Assembly: GCA_949361645.1 (NCBI GenBank)
Contig: OX442417.1
Coordinates: 8,044,275-8,108,274 of the forward strand
DNA length: 64,000 nucleotides
Direction of reading: 5' to 3'
Source: Spongilla lacustris
Taxonomy: Eukaryota; Porifera; Demospongiae; Spongillida; Spongillidae
Every line of letters begins with the position of its first letter. Positions within the stretch are counted from its first letter, which is position 1. The position numbers and the translations under genes are program-made. Below, in pieces: positions 12,403 through 24,166 of the stretch. Below the pieces are notes generated by a model that was not told where the DNA came from, searched no databases, and saw only the letters and a list, made by a program, of their open reading frames with translations.

Positions 12403-12940
12403 CTATCAGGACCCACGGTAGTGGGTCCTATGTAGGATTGGCTTCGTGGGCGTGGTTTTCGATCGAGCGTTTTAAAACGGTAACGAAGCGTAACTTTTAC
12501 TCGCCAGCTCGCATATAATCCATCACAAACATGACAGATATGCTCATATAACGTGAGCTTCGCTAAACTGTGCCGTTTACGCGGTGTGACAAGTCGGTAC
12601 CAAAATTCCGCCATTTAATTTTTGTTCATCTCCTCCGTCGTCTTCCGTTCATCACGTATAACTCGCGACAGGAACGTCGTAAGAATACGAGATTAGCTTC
12701 AAAAAGTTGCATTTGATTTCCAAATGTGCCTTTTCATACAAATAAGACCTACAGTTGTAAGCTGGTGATGAAATGCCGTGAAATGACGCGAGCAGGTGTA
12801 ATTCATTATCGGTGACAATTCTCGGTTGCCTAGCAGTATGCAATATGACGTCACATAAGCGTCTTAATTTACTGTTGCCAGGCTACCACAATTAACGTAC
12901 ACAGCTGCAGACACAGGCGGTTCTAATAATTCAGCAAAGG
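12403..12940. repeat. Dispersed repeat, copy 1 (copy 2 at 44394-45000)
   Basis: Starts CTATCAGGACCCACGG and runs through GTGGGCGTGGTTTTCG, CTCGCCAGCTCGCATATAA, ACAAGTCGGTACC and CAGGCGGTTCTAAT. All of these recur in the same order at 44394-45000. The left edge contains a short palindrome (AGGACCCAC, spacer, GTGGGTCCT). No coding capacity was recognised; the class is unknown. Confidence 0.8.
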
Positions 12941-13911
12941 ACCAAGCCAAAGAAAACGGCTCGTTAGCAAGAACTATATAGGTAGGCCTATCAATAAAAT
13001 AAAAAGACCATCTTACCGTTAACCATACATACAATGCAACTTTCATCAACCTTACCACCACGTAACAGTGTTCTTGGAGGGAGGGGTTCCGCCTCCCTCC
13101 CCCACCCCTTTTTATCCCATTTCATGGAGGTTTAGTTACATCCGTTATTTAGTGAAAAAGAAAGTGAGGAGGGTGAGGGACCCTGTCACACAACTTGAGG
13201 TATAAATAATTATGCAAACGCAAAGTGGGGGGGGGGGGGGGGGAAACTGCATAAGTGCCCCTCTACCTGTATCTTTTGGTGTTGGTGTTTAGTGAACCGA
13301 CTAACGCGGTTAAGATATAACCCTGAACATTGGACCCGGTACTTTTGGCCCGGTTCTAATTTGCCAGTATGCTTCAAATAGTTATTCCTTCCAACCCCAA
13401 CCCCAAAACGGATTCTACGCAGTTCAGTGAGTGCATTGGACTAATACAATACCCGGAAACCCTTTGGCATACCCTTCGGCAGAGCCTATATATGTTTACC
13501 TTAAGGTCCTACACGGCCACCTCGACAGCTGCACATGTCACTCGATTCCGACAAATCGCGCGGTGGTGATACGCTGCCAAACAACAAAAGAAGCAATAGT
13601 TGTTCCTTTAAACAACACCTAAAACTGATCTAGTAGTCGATATAAAGATTTCTATTTTCCACACGCTTAACTACAGCTACATGTACGTGTGCATGTATTG
13701 TTCACTGATACGCAGCAGCTGCCATTAGTAATCTGAAACCAAGCAACGTACGCGCGCGCTGCATTAATTGCATAAAATAAAAAAGCCTTGCCTTTATATA
13801 CCTGAGAGGCCTATACATGTATACTCTAAGAGGAATCTAAGCGTCCTATACATTGCAACGAATACACTAAGCTATGATCACTCCTGGCAGAGAAAAAAAA
13901 TGAGGGGAACA
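12941..13911. other. No gene recognised
   Basis: Contains a G run near 13228-13242. Nothing else was identified. Confidence 0.4.
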
Positions 13912-14201
13912 AGTAAATCAAAAACTTCTCTATCGAGAAAGTGATTGGTGGGATGTAGGATTGGTGGTGCAAAAAGCAAGGAAACAAGGTACATTGTGTT
14001 AAAGTGAGGTTTGGTAGGATCGATCCTACAACTATAAAAGTCCTACATTTGCAAATATAGGCTTTTCATTTGCAAATTCAGGACTGTAAGTTGTCCTACC
14101 AAACCTCACTATAACACACTGTACCTTGTTTCCTTGCTTTTTGCACCACCAATCCTACATCCCACCAATCACTTTCTCGATAGAGAAGTTTTTGATTTAC
14201 T
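13912..14201. mobile_element. Fold-back element with about 120-bp arms
   Basis: The left arm begins AGTAAATCAAAAACTTCTC and the right arm ends with its reverse complement at 14201. The arms match with very few differences for about 120 bp around a loop of about 50 bp (14034-14080). A diverged copy matching the right half lies at 30737-30935. Confidence 0.85.
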
Positions 14202-14263
14202 AGTGAATTTAAGAACAAGATATAATCATACCCCTCCCACATACACCTAGGCACCATCACACC

Positions 14264-14578
14264 ACCCACCAACATGCATGCACGCACCATCACACTGTTT
14301 TCACTGAGTTCTTTACCAAAAAGGTACGGTGGACGGCCAATAACTTGCATGATCTGCTTGTGTGGTGGGAACACCGTCATGACAAAGATGTGCTCCTCCT
14401 GTTCTATGACGACCTCAAGGAAGACCACACTGGGTGTGCATGTGAGACGGACTGTGATTCCTTGACGAGCACTCTTTTTAGGAGTCAAGTTATGCTCCTG
14501 TAGAAATAATTATAAATAAATAAAAATTGTAAATGTACCTGAGAGGTTGGTGAAATGACATGTGTAACGATTTCATGC
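14264..14578 (-). CDS. Possible exons of an unrecognised gene
   Basis: On the minus strand a 40-nt segment (14539-14578) is flanked by TTGTAG and GTACAT. It is followed after 41 nt by a segment starting at 14497 after TTTCTACAG. The joined frame reads HEIVTHVISP..., then EHNLTPKKSARQGITVRL, and stays open toward the fold-back element. The end of the second exon was not located. No family was recognised, and chance splice sites are possible. Confidence 0.25.
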
Positions 14579-14649
14579 CTACAATTTAATTAACAATTAT
14601 ACACGTCGTGCCGGTAACTAATTTCATTACGAAGTTTGGAGTCTAGTTA

Positions 14650-16420
14650 TTACACCATGGTTAATAACTGGTTCCCAAGGTTCTGGCTTGGATTTAACCA
14701 GGTACTGAGATATAGGTTTGTTTCTCTTCAGTGCCATATTGGCGGTTTAGGAAACAGTTTTATTAGTGTGGGGTCAGTGTGCAATAATGGCCAGTTGTCA
14801 TAAATTATTTTTCTGACTTCTGGTGTTACATCATTGTATATGTTAACAAAAGTGAGGGTATTCTCATCTTTTTGTTTTAGTGGTAAGGGCCGACGGCCTA
14901 TTGTCTTGAGTGATGGGTTCAAGTAAATCTTGTATCATGGAGGGTTTATACCCTCTGCTCACTAGGTTGTGTTTGTGTTTTACAATCCACTCATTAAAGG
15001 TGTCTTCTTGAGAGTTTGTTCTCAAGTACCTTAGACCTTCACCAGTTACTATGCCTTTCTTACACCCAGATGGGTGATAATAACTTGCATGTACATACAG
15101 TTGTTTATTGGTGGGCTTCACGTGAGTTTTGATATCTACAGTAAAACTCCAATGCTTTTAAAACTTGGTCCTTTATAGACCATGGTGTCTAGAAAGTCAA
15201 CCTGTTCAAGGCTGGTTTCATTTAATAGTGTCATAGAGAGTATTTATCTCTTCCATGTACTTAATAAATTCATTTTGTATACCATCATACACAACAAAGA
15301 TGTCATCAATGTACCTTTTCCACATGAGGATTTTATTTTCTCCAACATATAGTAATTGTTTTTCAACAACTCCCATATATACACAAGCGCTTCCCATCGT
15401 ACAGCCCTGCAACTGTAAATAGTATTTACCTTCACATTATGTGTGAGTATGAACCTTAACATATCACCTATAACCTCAGGAGGGAGTTGATCCTCATCTG
15501 AGGCGTAAGAGTCATGAAGTGCACTTATTACACTTTCTATTCCATCCTCATGCACAATATTTGTGTAGAGTGATGACACATCAATAGATGATAGCATGCG
15601 GGAGTCTTGACTCTTCTATCATTTTTATAAAATGAGTTGAATCCCTCACGTAGGAGGGTAACTTTTTCATAAGAGGTTGCAACAAGATGTCTACAAATTG
15701 AAACAAATGTTCAGTTTACGTAGCTTATGTTTGTAACAATGGGGCGTATCCCCATAGGGTTTTTATGCACTTTAAGAAGAAAATATATTCTCGACATCCT
15801 AACTTTATTGTCAGAAGTGCAAAAGTCTAACATTTCCTTGTTTATGTAACCCTCATCTTAGAGTGTTTTTAGGAATACATTTAGTTTCATGGAAATGTCA
15901 GGTGTGATGTCTGTCTAGAGGCTTATAGACTTTAATATCACTTAGATGTTTGAATCCTTCAAGGGCATAGTCTTTGTGGTTTTATACCACTATGGTGCTA
16001 CCCTTTCAGCTTTATTTATGACTAGTGAGTTATCCTCACTTAGTCTCAATAAGGCTTGTTGCTCAATATTTGTAACCTGGATTTTGTTCATAAACTATGG
16101 AGCTGAGCTTTGTTCTCATAAGTTCCAAGGTTTCTTCCAGTGTAGCATTATTGCGAGGTTGGTAACGTTTAAACCTTGTCCATTCCTGAAACTATATCTT
16201 AACCTCATTTTTCTGACCAACTGATCAAAGTCTGAGATTAATCTCTCAAAGTATATTTTGGAGGGTTTTGGTGCAAAAGACAGTCCTCTGTTTAGTAGTT
16301 TTATTTCACTACTGGTTAAAATGTGATCTGATATATTCACAATGTTACACATATTTGTGCTATGCACTGGTTTATAACGTGTATGATGTGCACATTGTCT
16401 GTGCGTCCGTGGGGACAATT
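14650..16420 (-). pseudogene. Penelope-like retroelement, reverse transcriptase region, decayed
   Basis: Reading the minus strand from 16420 down, the blocks appear in the order typical of Penelope-like elements. They are ILTSSEIKLLNRGLSFAPKP (16418-16116), FLLKVHKNPYGDTPIVTN (near 15740), DVSSLYTNI (near 15590), WKRYIDDIFVVYD (near 15320, the catalytic YxDD), YYHPSGCKKGIVTGEGLRYL (near 15070) and a thumb-type segment (PEVRKIIYDNWPLL, near 14800). Frameshifts and stops separate the blocks. No GIY-YIG endonuclease domain follows; the reading ends near 14650 with stops. This is an endonuclease-less or 3'-truncated dead copy. Confidence 0.8.
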
Positions 16421-16475
16421 TCCGCTAGCAGATTATGTCCGGGGGGACAAAATCTGCGGGGGGACAGAATCTACA
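16397..16475. repeat. GGGGACA-type repeat
   Basis: Three GGGGACA or GGGGGACA blocks spaced 20-25 bp apart, like those at 19270-19450 and 58939-59000. It sits at the 5' edge of the Penelope-like element. Confidence 0.5.
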
Positions 16476-16518
16476 CGATCACTAAGTGTAGACGCAATTT
16501 AATACTTCAATGGTAGGT

Positions 16519-17114
16519 TCAAAATAATGTGCTGGCTTTTTCAGTTTTCTCTGCTCTGGGTCCTCTATGGGACTTCATCCTCCTCATTTTGGTCGTCCTC
16601 CTCGTCCTCTTCCTCCTCTGCCCCTTGTGGGGTAGGGATGGTACCTTGCACCTTAGATGGACTTCAACCTGGACTCCAGGTTGCTGAGAACTTGTATCAA
16701 GTCCCCTGTCTCTACTGGTGTTGGGACCAGAGACATCTATGATGTCAACATTCCCATCATCCTGCTGGAAGAGAGCCCTGATTTTTCTATCAGTCTTAAG
16801 GTCTCTTGACTCCTTATAGAGCCACCCAGCAGCAGATAGTTGTGCCTCCTGGTCATTACGGAGAGACAACACCTTCGTTTTCAGATTGTTTTCTATGTCT
16901 TGTACATGCGATTGCCTGATACAACATGGTGCTCTATGAGCAAGTCCAAGAGCATAAACGCACAGCTTCTCTGATGCCCTTCCCATGCTACTTTTAGCTC
17001 TGGGGGCCGGGGGGGGGGGGGGGGGGGGGGGGGGGGTTTCATGACTAGCTCAGTTAGTTTTTTCTCTTTTAAGAATAAGCCAATCAGACAGCATTGCCTT
17101 CTGTTTGTTCTCAC
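16519..17114 (-). CDS. Unrecognised basic ORF interrupted by a G/C run
   Basis: A 155-codon frame (16986-16519) has a helical middle part (ENNLKTKVLSLRNDQEAQL) and a basic tail (KGQRRKRTRRTTKMRRMKS). Upstream, a long G run (about 17009-17036) splits it from another open segment. No homology was recognised. The position just upstream of the Penelope-like element may be coincidental. Confidence 0.25.
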
Positions 17115-18640
17115 AGAATAAGCAGTGAGTACCTGTATGATCTATGCACTTTTTGTGCAAGACCAAGACTTCCGGAGCGTCCTTTTGTAATGTACTTCAC
17201 ATATTCTTGGAAAAGAATGTTAGCACTACGATTGTGTGTCCATGAAGTGGTTTCGTACTATCCAAAACAAGCCGTCCATGCGGGTTGAAAGACAGGTACG
17301 TGAAAGAGTAGTTGTTTAGCTTTTTGGACGCTTCCTATTCAGGTATTATCCAGTAATAAGTACCAGTAGATAGCCTTCATAGTCTATGAGGTTTCGGCTA
17401 AGCTTTAGACTCTTAGTAGTCAATAACAAGTACAGCAGCTTTAGTGGTGGGCACACTAAGGAATAGGGTGTGTCTTTAAACTAATCAGAAACTAATTATC
17501 GAATGGTTTGATCATTGTAGTTATAGATAGCCAGTCGAATGTTGAGTACTTCCAGTCAGCGAAGTTTCCAATCAACGTCCTACGAGTCGTAAAACAAAAC
17601 TGTTGAACAGAGAGGGGCATCTGGTACGCAGTTCCGCGTAATCGGCATGAACCGTATATAAAAAAATTGATGCTGATCAGCGTATTTCTCATCTATTGAA
17701 AGAAATTTACTGACCACATGTACATGTTTATACACTGTAGTATGTGCATACCTTCTTATTTGATTCCTGTTTTTTGTTTGCCCTTTTACTCTTCTCATTT
17801 ATGCCTGGGTTAGATGGTTTTTCTTTTTTCCTTCACCACTTCTATTCCTTCCTTCTCTGCTTCCTTAATTTTCCTTCACCATTTCCATTTCCTTCTGTAG
17901 CTCAGCTTTACATGTACAGTGGAAACCATCACACTTGCTCGTATAATTTTTTTGTACTGTTATTGTGTTCACTTGAATATATTTCAATAACAATGAGCTC
18001 AAATGGAAATCTGACAACGCAGGTATAGTGTACAACTATTTCTCAATATAAGTTAAAATGCATCACGTGCCTATTTACTTTCGTTATTAACACTTGTTGT
18101 GACCCCAGTACAAAAAAATTGTAAGCATAATTCCTCCTCCTGTAGCCAATAGATCGTAACCATATTTGCAATGTATCTAAAGAACAAACATTAGCAACCT
18201 TTGGCCGCGTCGGTTTTTAAGTCCGGTAAATAGTTACGGTATTATCGAGCTAGATATGCGATTTTAGCTCGTAAAAGCTTGGCGATGCAATTTCGTAGTA
18301 CGCTCTCACTGAACTGCTATGTTTCGTTTCCGAGTCATCACATGTTAGATTTATCGCAAAATCGTACTTGGGAGGCAATAGACCCTTCTTTGCCGTTATA
18401 AAAGTGCCATCAGAGCTGAGTACCTGAAAACCTCAGCCATATCGTGATGAATTGCATTTGAAACGTCATCATTGCGTCATTTTGTATCATGAATATATTT
18501 ATAATGTGACGTATCGGCAGAAATCAGTAGCATCATTTTGGGCAGGTTACAAGAAACGTCAAGAGCAAGAGGCAACTCTAAAGCTGGAAGCGAAGCTTCA
18601 CTTGAAGTGAAGGATAGGTTGTGGGAGATACGGCCATGGG
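17115..18640. other. No gene recognised
   Basis: Unassigned AT-rich DNA. Confidence 0.4.
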
Positions 18641-18764
18641 GGTTGGCTCAGTATGTGGGGGCTGCAAGGGCTATTGGTTCCATGGGCATCTGTGGTCCCA
18701 ATTCATGGCTCCCCTGAAGTTGTGAAGGGTGCTGATTCCACTTGCAGTGTGAAAGCTGGTGTTT

Positions 18765-19055
18765 TCACCAGCATGCATTATTGTGGGGGCCTTCATTGCC
18801 CTCCAATGACCCTGGGGTGTGGTGGCTCCCCGCTAGCAGTCTGCGATTATTGATAATACTTTGAGCTGTTGCAGTGATTCTTTTAACCATTGTACAGTTG
18901 CAGATGCAAGATAGAAAAGTGGGTGGATCATCTTCAGCATCAATAGTAATGCCAAAGGCATCCTGCATGCAGCTGCTGTGCAAAATTCCTGGCATCTGTA
19001 TATGGTTGAAGTTGCTTTCCCTCGAACAACCATCATTTTCCCACACACCCTGCAC
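18765..19055 (-). pseudogene. Unassigned coding-like remnant
   Basis: The minus-strand open frame includes DAFGITIDAEDDPPTFLSC and VKRITATAQSIINNRRLL. The composition looks coding rather than random, but there is no start or splice context and I cannot assign a family. It could be a fragment of a transposon protein. Confidence 0.25.
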
Positions 19056-19269
19056 TACTGCTGTACTTTTTAGCTGTGATATTCCATCCTGTTTGGTTAA
19101 TTATTTTCACTCAACGGCATAATATTCATAGAAGCTGTTGTACTGCATGCAGGAAAATGCTGGCCGCGGGTTGTGTTGCATATAAAATATAAGCCTAATG
19201 ATTTTTCTACCTGTTTATGTCACGGAGACTGTTAGGAAAACCGTTTGATCGAAGCTATAGGTGTCATAG

Positions 19270-19450
19270 GCATGGTTGTCCACCCCCACAAAATGTCCCC
19301 CCGGACATTCATGCCTAGGCACCGCTGTCCCCCGGACACTCATTCCTAGGCACCATTGTCCCCCGGACATTTATGCCTAGGCATAAATGTCCTACCCTGG
19401 GCACCAGTGTCCCCCCAGGGGGGACATTGGTGCCTAGGATAGGATGTCCT
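19270..19450. repeat. Tandem palindromic repeat (TGTCCCCCGGACA / TGCCTAGGCA)
   Basis: Four to five units of about 37-40 bp combine TGCCTAGGCA and TGTCCCCCGGACA, both nearly perfect palindromes. The segment 19262-19325 reappears inverted at 58939-59000 next to the N gap. Confidence 0.75.
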
Positions 19451-19659
19451 ACACTTGAAAAGTGTACATAAGTAATATACAGTGGAACGGATCGATATAC
19501 GTTTTACGTGTATTTGCAAACATCAAGCCATGATATGTCTGCGAGCGCTCGTCCTTGCTTTATTGTAAAGATGTATGACGATTCATGTGCAAGTATGATG
19601 TTGTTGGCCATATGGTCATTAAATAATGATTGGTAACATGATATCACAAAAACCATGCG

Positions 19660-20345
19660 TGCTTCATGTGTCAGACAGGTATTTGCTGCATGCAGTGCAA
19701 AGCCATTTTTCACCACTATCCATCCAAACTTCATCTGGAATACTCTCGCCGGTTTGGTGAAACCGTACATTGCAAAGATCGCATTGTGCCATGTTCCCCT
19801 CCTCAGGCAGCCGGCACTTGCATACCAGGTAAACATGCACAACAGATACTTCTTTCATCCGAGGTTGTCTTGTCCTTCCAGGAAATACAGACATTTTGCG
19901 ATTAACTAGACAATTCAACAGGTGGGTTCTCATGGATTTCTGTGTGTAACTCATTGCTGCATGCGGGACATGTTCCATTGCAAAGGGAAGCGGCAAAAGC
20001 CAAAGCAAAAACACTACTCCTTGCTGATACAACGCTAATGGTGTACATTCTCTGCACTGGATGGAATTTAAGGCTTATTTTCTTTAATGGAGAGTAAAGG
20101 AGAGAGGCTATTTGCTTCTCTGTTCTATCCACCAAGTCTTTGTGAAGCATACTGTCAAAAACATTGACCTCCCCAAAACAACAACCAATTGTTGAGACCG
20201 TTATCCAGTGACTTGATGCCACATTTAAAATTTATATAAATTCTGCTGTCTCAGGCTCAAAAGCTAGCACTTCACCAAGGGTTTTAGCTTGAAAGCCACA
20301 TATTATTGGAAATGCTTCCTTTAACATCATTTGGCCTGCATGTAT
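19660..20345 (-). pseudogene. Ulp1-type (C48) protease plus PHD-finger remnant
   Basis: On the minus strand the order is HAGQMMLKEAFPIICGFQ, ASSHWITVSTIGC (His-Trp), EVNVFDSM (Asp), then FALAFAASLCNG, MRTHLLNC and FPGRTRQPR. It ends with a cysteine-rich module CKCRLPEEGNMAQCDLC ... FHQTGES ... WLCTAC, closing with a stop near 19664. This order is that of a Ulp1/C48-type protease followed by a PHD-like finger, as found in multicopy sponge/cnidarian transposon-associated proteins. It is dead: there is a stop before ASSHW, frame changes before MRTHL, and the expected D-C-G around the catalytic Cys reads R-S-S. Confidence 0.65.
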
Positions 20346-20859
20346 TATCATTGTAAATGACAAGATGGTCACTGAGAATGTGTTGGGATAGTCAAGATTT
20401 GTTTATTATTTCATTCAAGCATACATGCAGAAAGGTTGCAAAGGACTTGTAACTGATATGCAGACAGAACATTTTTTGTTTCATCTTTTATTACGCATAT
20501 GACTGCGTGCAATGAATGTTGCATTGTTTCTTCATGCACATTTGTGTATATACAATATTTATATGAAGGTAACCAAACTACCCAATACGTATACCACTGA
20601 TTTTCGAACTTGATGAGGTTAAAGTGGTGTCTGCCCACATTTATCCCCACACATCTCACTGCCTTTCAAATGGTGATATATTGGAGATGCAGCTGGAAAT
20701 GGCTATGCGAATGTCTTTGCACCTTACCACAGCTAGCCTGGTGGATGATCATCTATTAATCACTATAGTATTTACTATACACAACACTGACAGAAAATAA
20801 AATAAAATCAAGCTCAGTTCACCATAACTTGATGGACAAGTTGTCTTTTCATGAATTGT
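20346..20859. other. No gene recognised
   Basis: An 82-codon minus frame at 20411-20659 could be part of the preceding remnant but carries no recognisable motif. Confidence 0.3.
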
Positions 20860-21026
20860 TTAGTTAATTGCTATTACTGATCTATAACTGACAGGAATTA
20901 TGTTGTTCGTACTGCTACAGGCATAATAAGCTACAATAGCAATAATTAGCGCCAAAACTACTAATACAACCACTCCGCCGACTACTCCAAATGCAACACC
21001 AATTGCAGTCATATCCATCTTTGAGT
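20860..21026 (-). CDS. Terminal exon with single transmembrane segment
   Basis: On the minus strand CCCCAG is followed at 21026 by a frame entered in phase 1. It encodes DSKMDMTAIGVAFGVVGG, then a hydrophobic helix (VVVLVVLALIIAIVAYYA), then a short tail of about 15 residues and a TAA at 20860-20862. The shape is that of the last exon of a type I membrane protein. The phase-1 acceptor matches the phase-1 donors of the LDLa exons at 28098-28449 on the same strand. The two may be one gene with a long repeat-filled intron; this is inference, since about 7 kb separate them. Confidence 0.55.
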
Positions 21027-23355
21027 CTGGGGGTGAGACAGTAACAGATTATATATACGCGAATGATATCAAACACCAAAACATACTGATTGAAGTATAC
21101 TGACAAGTTTCTATATTGGAATTATTATGAATCCGTATATCACAATAATTGCTATTTCCTGTCTATGGATTAAATTACTCTAACTAATGAAGGCATTTCA
21201 TTTGAATTGGTGTAAAACAATCAATTCGTGGAAAAGGTTATATTGTGCATCTACATGTAAGTACCTGATAGTTCCCAGACCCAATGTACGTACGCGAGCG
21301 CAGCGGTGACATATCCAAACCCATGACCTATTTCGTGCAGCGACGCCACCGTACAAAAGATGGGCAAAGCGATCAGATTAAAAAAATCGTGGAAAACTAA
21401 AAATACATTGTACTACTGTGTATTGCCCGAGGAGAGTGGGAGCGAGGAAGAAAGGTCATGAGAATGCGAAAAATGTCCAATTTCTTTAAAAGGTTTACCC
21501 GCACTGCCAGTCATTTTAATGATAGATTGACCGCACACCTATAAATGGAGGCTAAAAACGCCGTTTTTAGCTACATCTAGGCGTTCCATTGCAACTGTTG
21601 GTCCTAAAAATTTGCCTTCACAGCAAACACCTGTATAGTATCCAAACGGTTAGCTGACCTACTATCTGAAGGCATATCCCCTCATTATGGGCTGGCTGAG
21701 ATGTCATCTGTCTTTTGCCATACTGCGCAGTGTTATCATGTGCCTGTGAGGAAGCAGGTCTTCTTACCACCACGCAGTTTATTGTGATCTGGCCCTAGCT
21801 AGCTTGCCCGTATACGGCTTTGATAAGTGCATTAATACACTTCAGCCCCAATGTACTGAGTACGGTATATTATATTTACTTGTTGAATTGCTTGATGAAG
21901 ACGGTGTGGTCGAAGGAGCACCTGTGTTAAAATAATAGCACGTATAACGATTTTAAAAGTCACAATTTATTTATACTGTTCAATATATAGCAGGTTATGT
22001 ATATGATTTGGGTAGTTGCTGTAGAATATACATAACGATTGTTATTTTCTTTTCAAAATGCCGGAATTCTTAATTAGCAACACAATTAAACATACATGTA
22101 AGCACTGCTCTTTTTTTTTTTTTTTTGCTCTTTGGAAAGTAGCAGAAACATACATATTAGGTCCCTTTTTATTGTTTATCGGCTAGGCTGTAAGCAAACA
22201 ATTAATAAACAATATTTGTTACTAACCTGAATATGTTGAGTATAATATATGCACTGATGTTTTTGATAATGTCTGTGATGGCACAGAATAGTCTAGTGGA
22301 ATATAATAAAATTAATAATATACACACTAATTTTAATATGAAATGCATAAGAGTCTATAATGTTGCATAGTAAATAACAAGTGTTGTTTGATCAAAGATG
22401 CATACAAGGCTGTACTTAATGAAGCTTAAAAAAATTCTACACTTGATCAAAACCAGAGTGGTGGGTTTAACAAGGATTGCAAAACCACACTGCATGGGAA
22501 ATTTATAATGTATATGAATGATCTAAATGAAGGATTTGTGTCATCTTTTTTCAATAGCACCATGAATGAAATTGCATACAATGCCTTCTACTATGCACTT
22601 GGGCTGCATGACATACATGTATTATGCATGTATTATATATAAATATAAATTATGTAATAATTTATATATATATAATATAATATATATATAGCGCTTTTCA
22701 GTACAATCCGTGGCGTACCGATGGAGAAAATATCTAAAAACGTGTTCATTGAACAGACTGCACAAATGAAAATGTTGAATAATTACGAAGTCACGTGACA
22801 ACTTTACACTTTCGACATCTGTTGTCGTGTAGTTTGTCAACATAACTCTGCAATTAGATTTCTGATATCATTTACAGTTTTTTCCAAAAACCAATGCCAA
22901 ACGTTGAAGTACTGAAAAAAAAATTTGCTCAAGTACCACGGTTTGAACTGTAGGTTCACGCCCGCTGTGAATATTAAGTACCTAGCAACATGGCTAATTT
23001 GTTCCTTAGCAACGCCTAGAAACCCTTTTCCTAGGCATCTAATCGCCAGGTTTCACGTACTAACAGGATAGGTGCAAAGAGAAAGCAGTTGGTAAACGTC
23101 CGTGCATTTTTCTTGTCATCAAAACATTTTGGACTTTCGCTATACAGATTATAACACGGGAGGATCCTCGTAAGATGTCGTGTGAACATTTAAAGTTTTT
23201 GGCTTAACCTCCAGATGATTTTGTGTGAAAACGATAAGGGATAGTAAGCAGAGTTTGTTCTTTAATTTTTGTCGTCAATACGTTACTACTCGATTTAGTG
23301 TGTGAGTTGTGAACGTCGGAATAAGTTGCTTTTTAACACAGATTCATTACTACGT
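21027..23355. other. No gene recognised
   Basis: AT-rich; includes (TA)n near 22630-22690 and a T run near 22110. Possibly intronic to the LDLa/TM gene. Confidence 0.4.
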
Positions 23356-23363
23356 GTCCTGTG

Positions 23364-24161
23364 CAGTGATGCTGCGGCCAGCTTTTTACAATCCGGTCAC
23401 GTTCACGGCTGGCCGTTTGGATATAAACGGTCACGTTCACGGTCAAAGGTGGACCGTATGATTTCAATACGGTCACGTACACGGCTGGCCGTCAGCCGTC
23501 AAAATTTTATACGGTTACGGACGGTCAGTAATTATGCTTGGCATGCGCGTATCAATAGAAATGGTTCTCGAACGATATGGCAGAACAAGTGTGAAAGAGC
23601 AGATTCAATTAACTAAAGTCTTTATTGCATCTGAGAAAGAGAACAGATTCAATCCTGGCTAGCGCTGGATCCATCATCCATCCTCCACTCGCTCGCACGT
23701 GGAATCCACGCGATAACACCTTCTTTTTCGCAAACAGAGCATAATCATATGTCAGTCTCGTCATTCGGCAGCAGCTGAAGGATTACATCACCGCTACGCA
23801 TATTGCGAATGGGACGAGACTATATCATGGTTGGTGACAGTCGGGTGTGCTGCAGCCTGCAGACTTCACCGCGCCATAGTTAAAGTGGCTTATCCTCAAA
23901 GGTTTTCGCTTTCTTAGAAAGACGACATTTGCCACGCAGGGAAAAAAAAGAAGACACTGCACGCGACGCTGATGACGCTTAATGGACCGTCAAAAGTTCT
24001 GACGGCCACGGACGGTCATGCAGCAATAAAATTGACGGCCAATTTTTTTTCACGGTTCAATCACGTGATTGGTAAGCTTCCCGGTCACGGTCACGGTCGG
24101 CCGTCAAAAACCGTCAAATGAATACGGTCACGGACGGTCTTTGCTGGCCGCGGCATCACTG
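23364..24161. mobile_element. Non-autonomous hAT-type element with perfect 8-bp TSD
   Basis: Termini are CAGTGATGCTGCGGCCAGC on the left and its near reverse complement (GGCCGCGGCATCACTG) on the right. The 8-bp target duplication GTCCTGTG is exact at 23356-23363 and 24162-24169. The inside is rich in direct and inverted GGTCACGG / GACGGCC motifs near both ends, with no transposase. A right-end fragment of the same family lies at 3150-3272. Confidence 0.9.
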
Positions 24162-24166
24162 GTCCT

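Noticed and set aside
16893..17114. Proline-rich open frame across the G/C run near 17.0 kb as a single protein
   Set aside because: The prolines are translated from a homopolymer of uncertain length, so the frame across it cannot be trusted.
22621..22700. Structured RNA or origin at the TA-rich palindrome
   Set aside because: Simple (TA)n repeat; nothing beyond low complexity.
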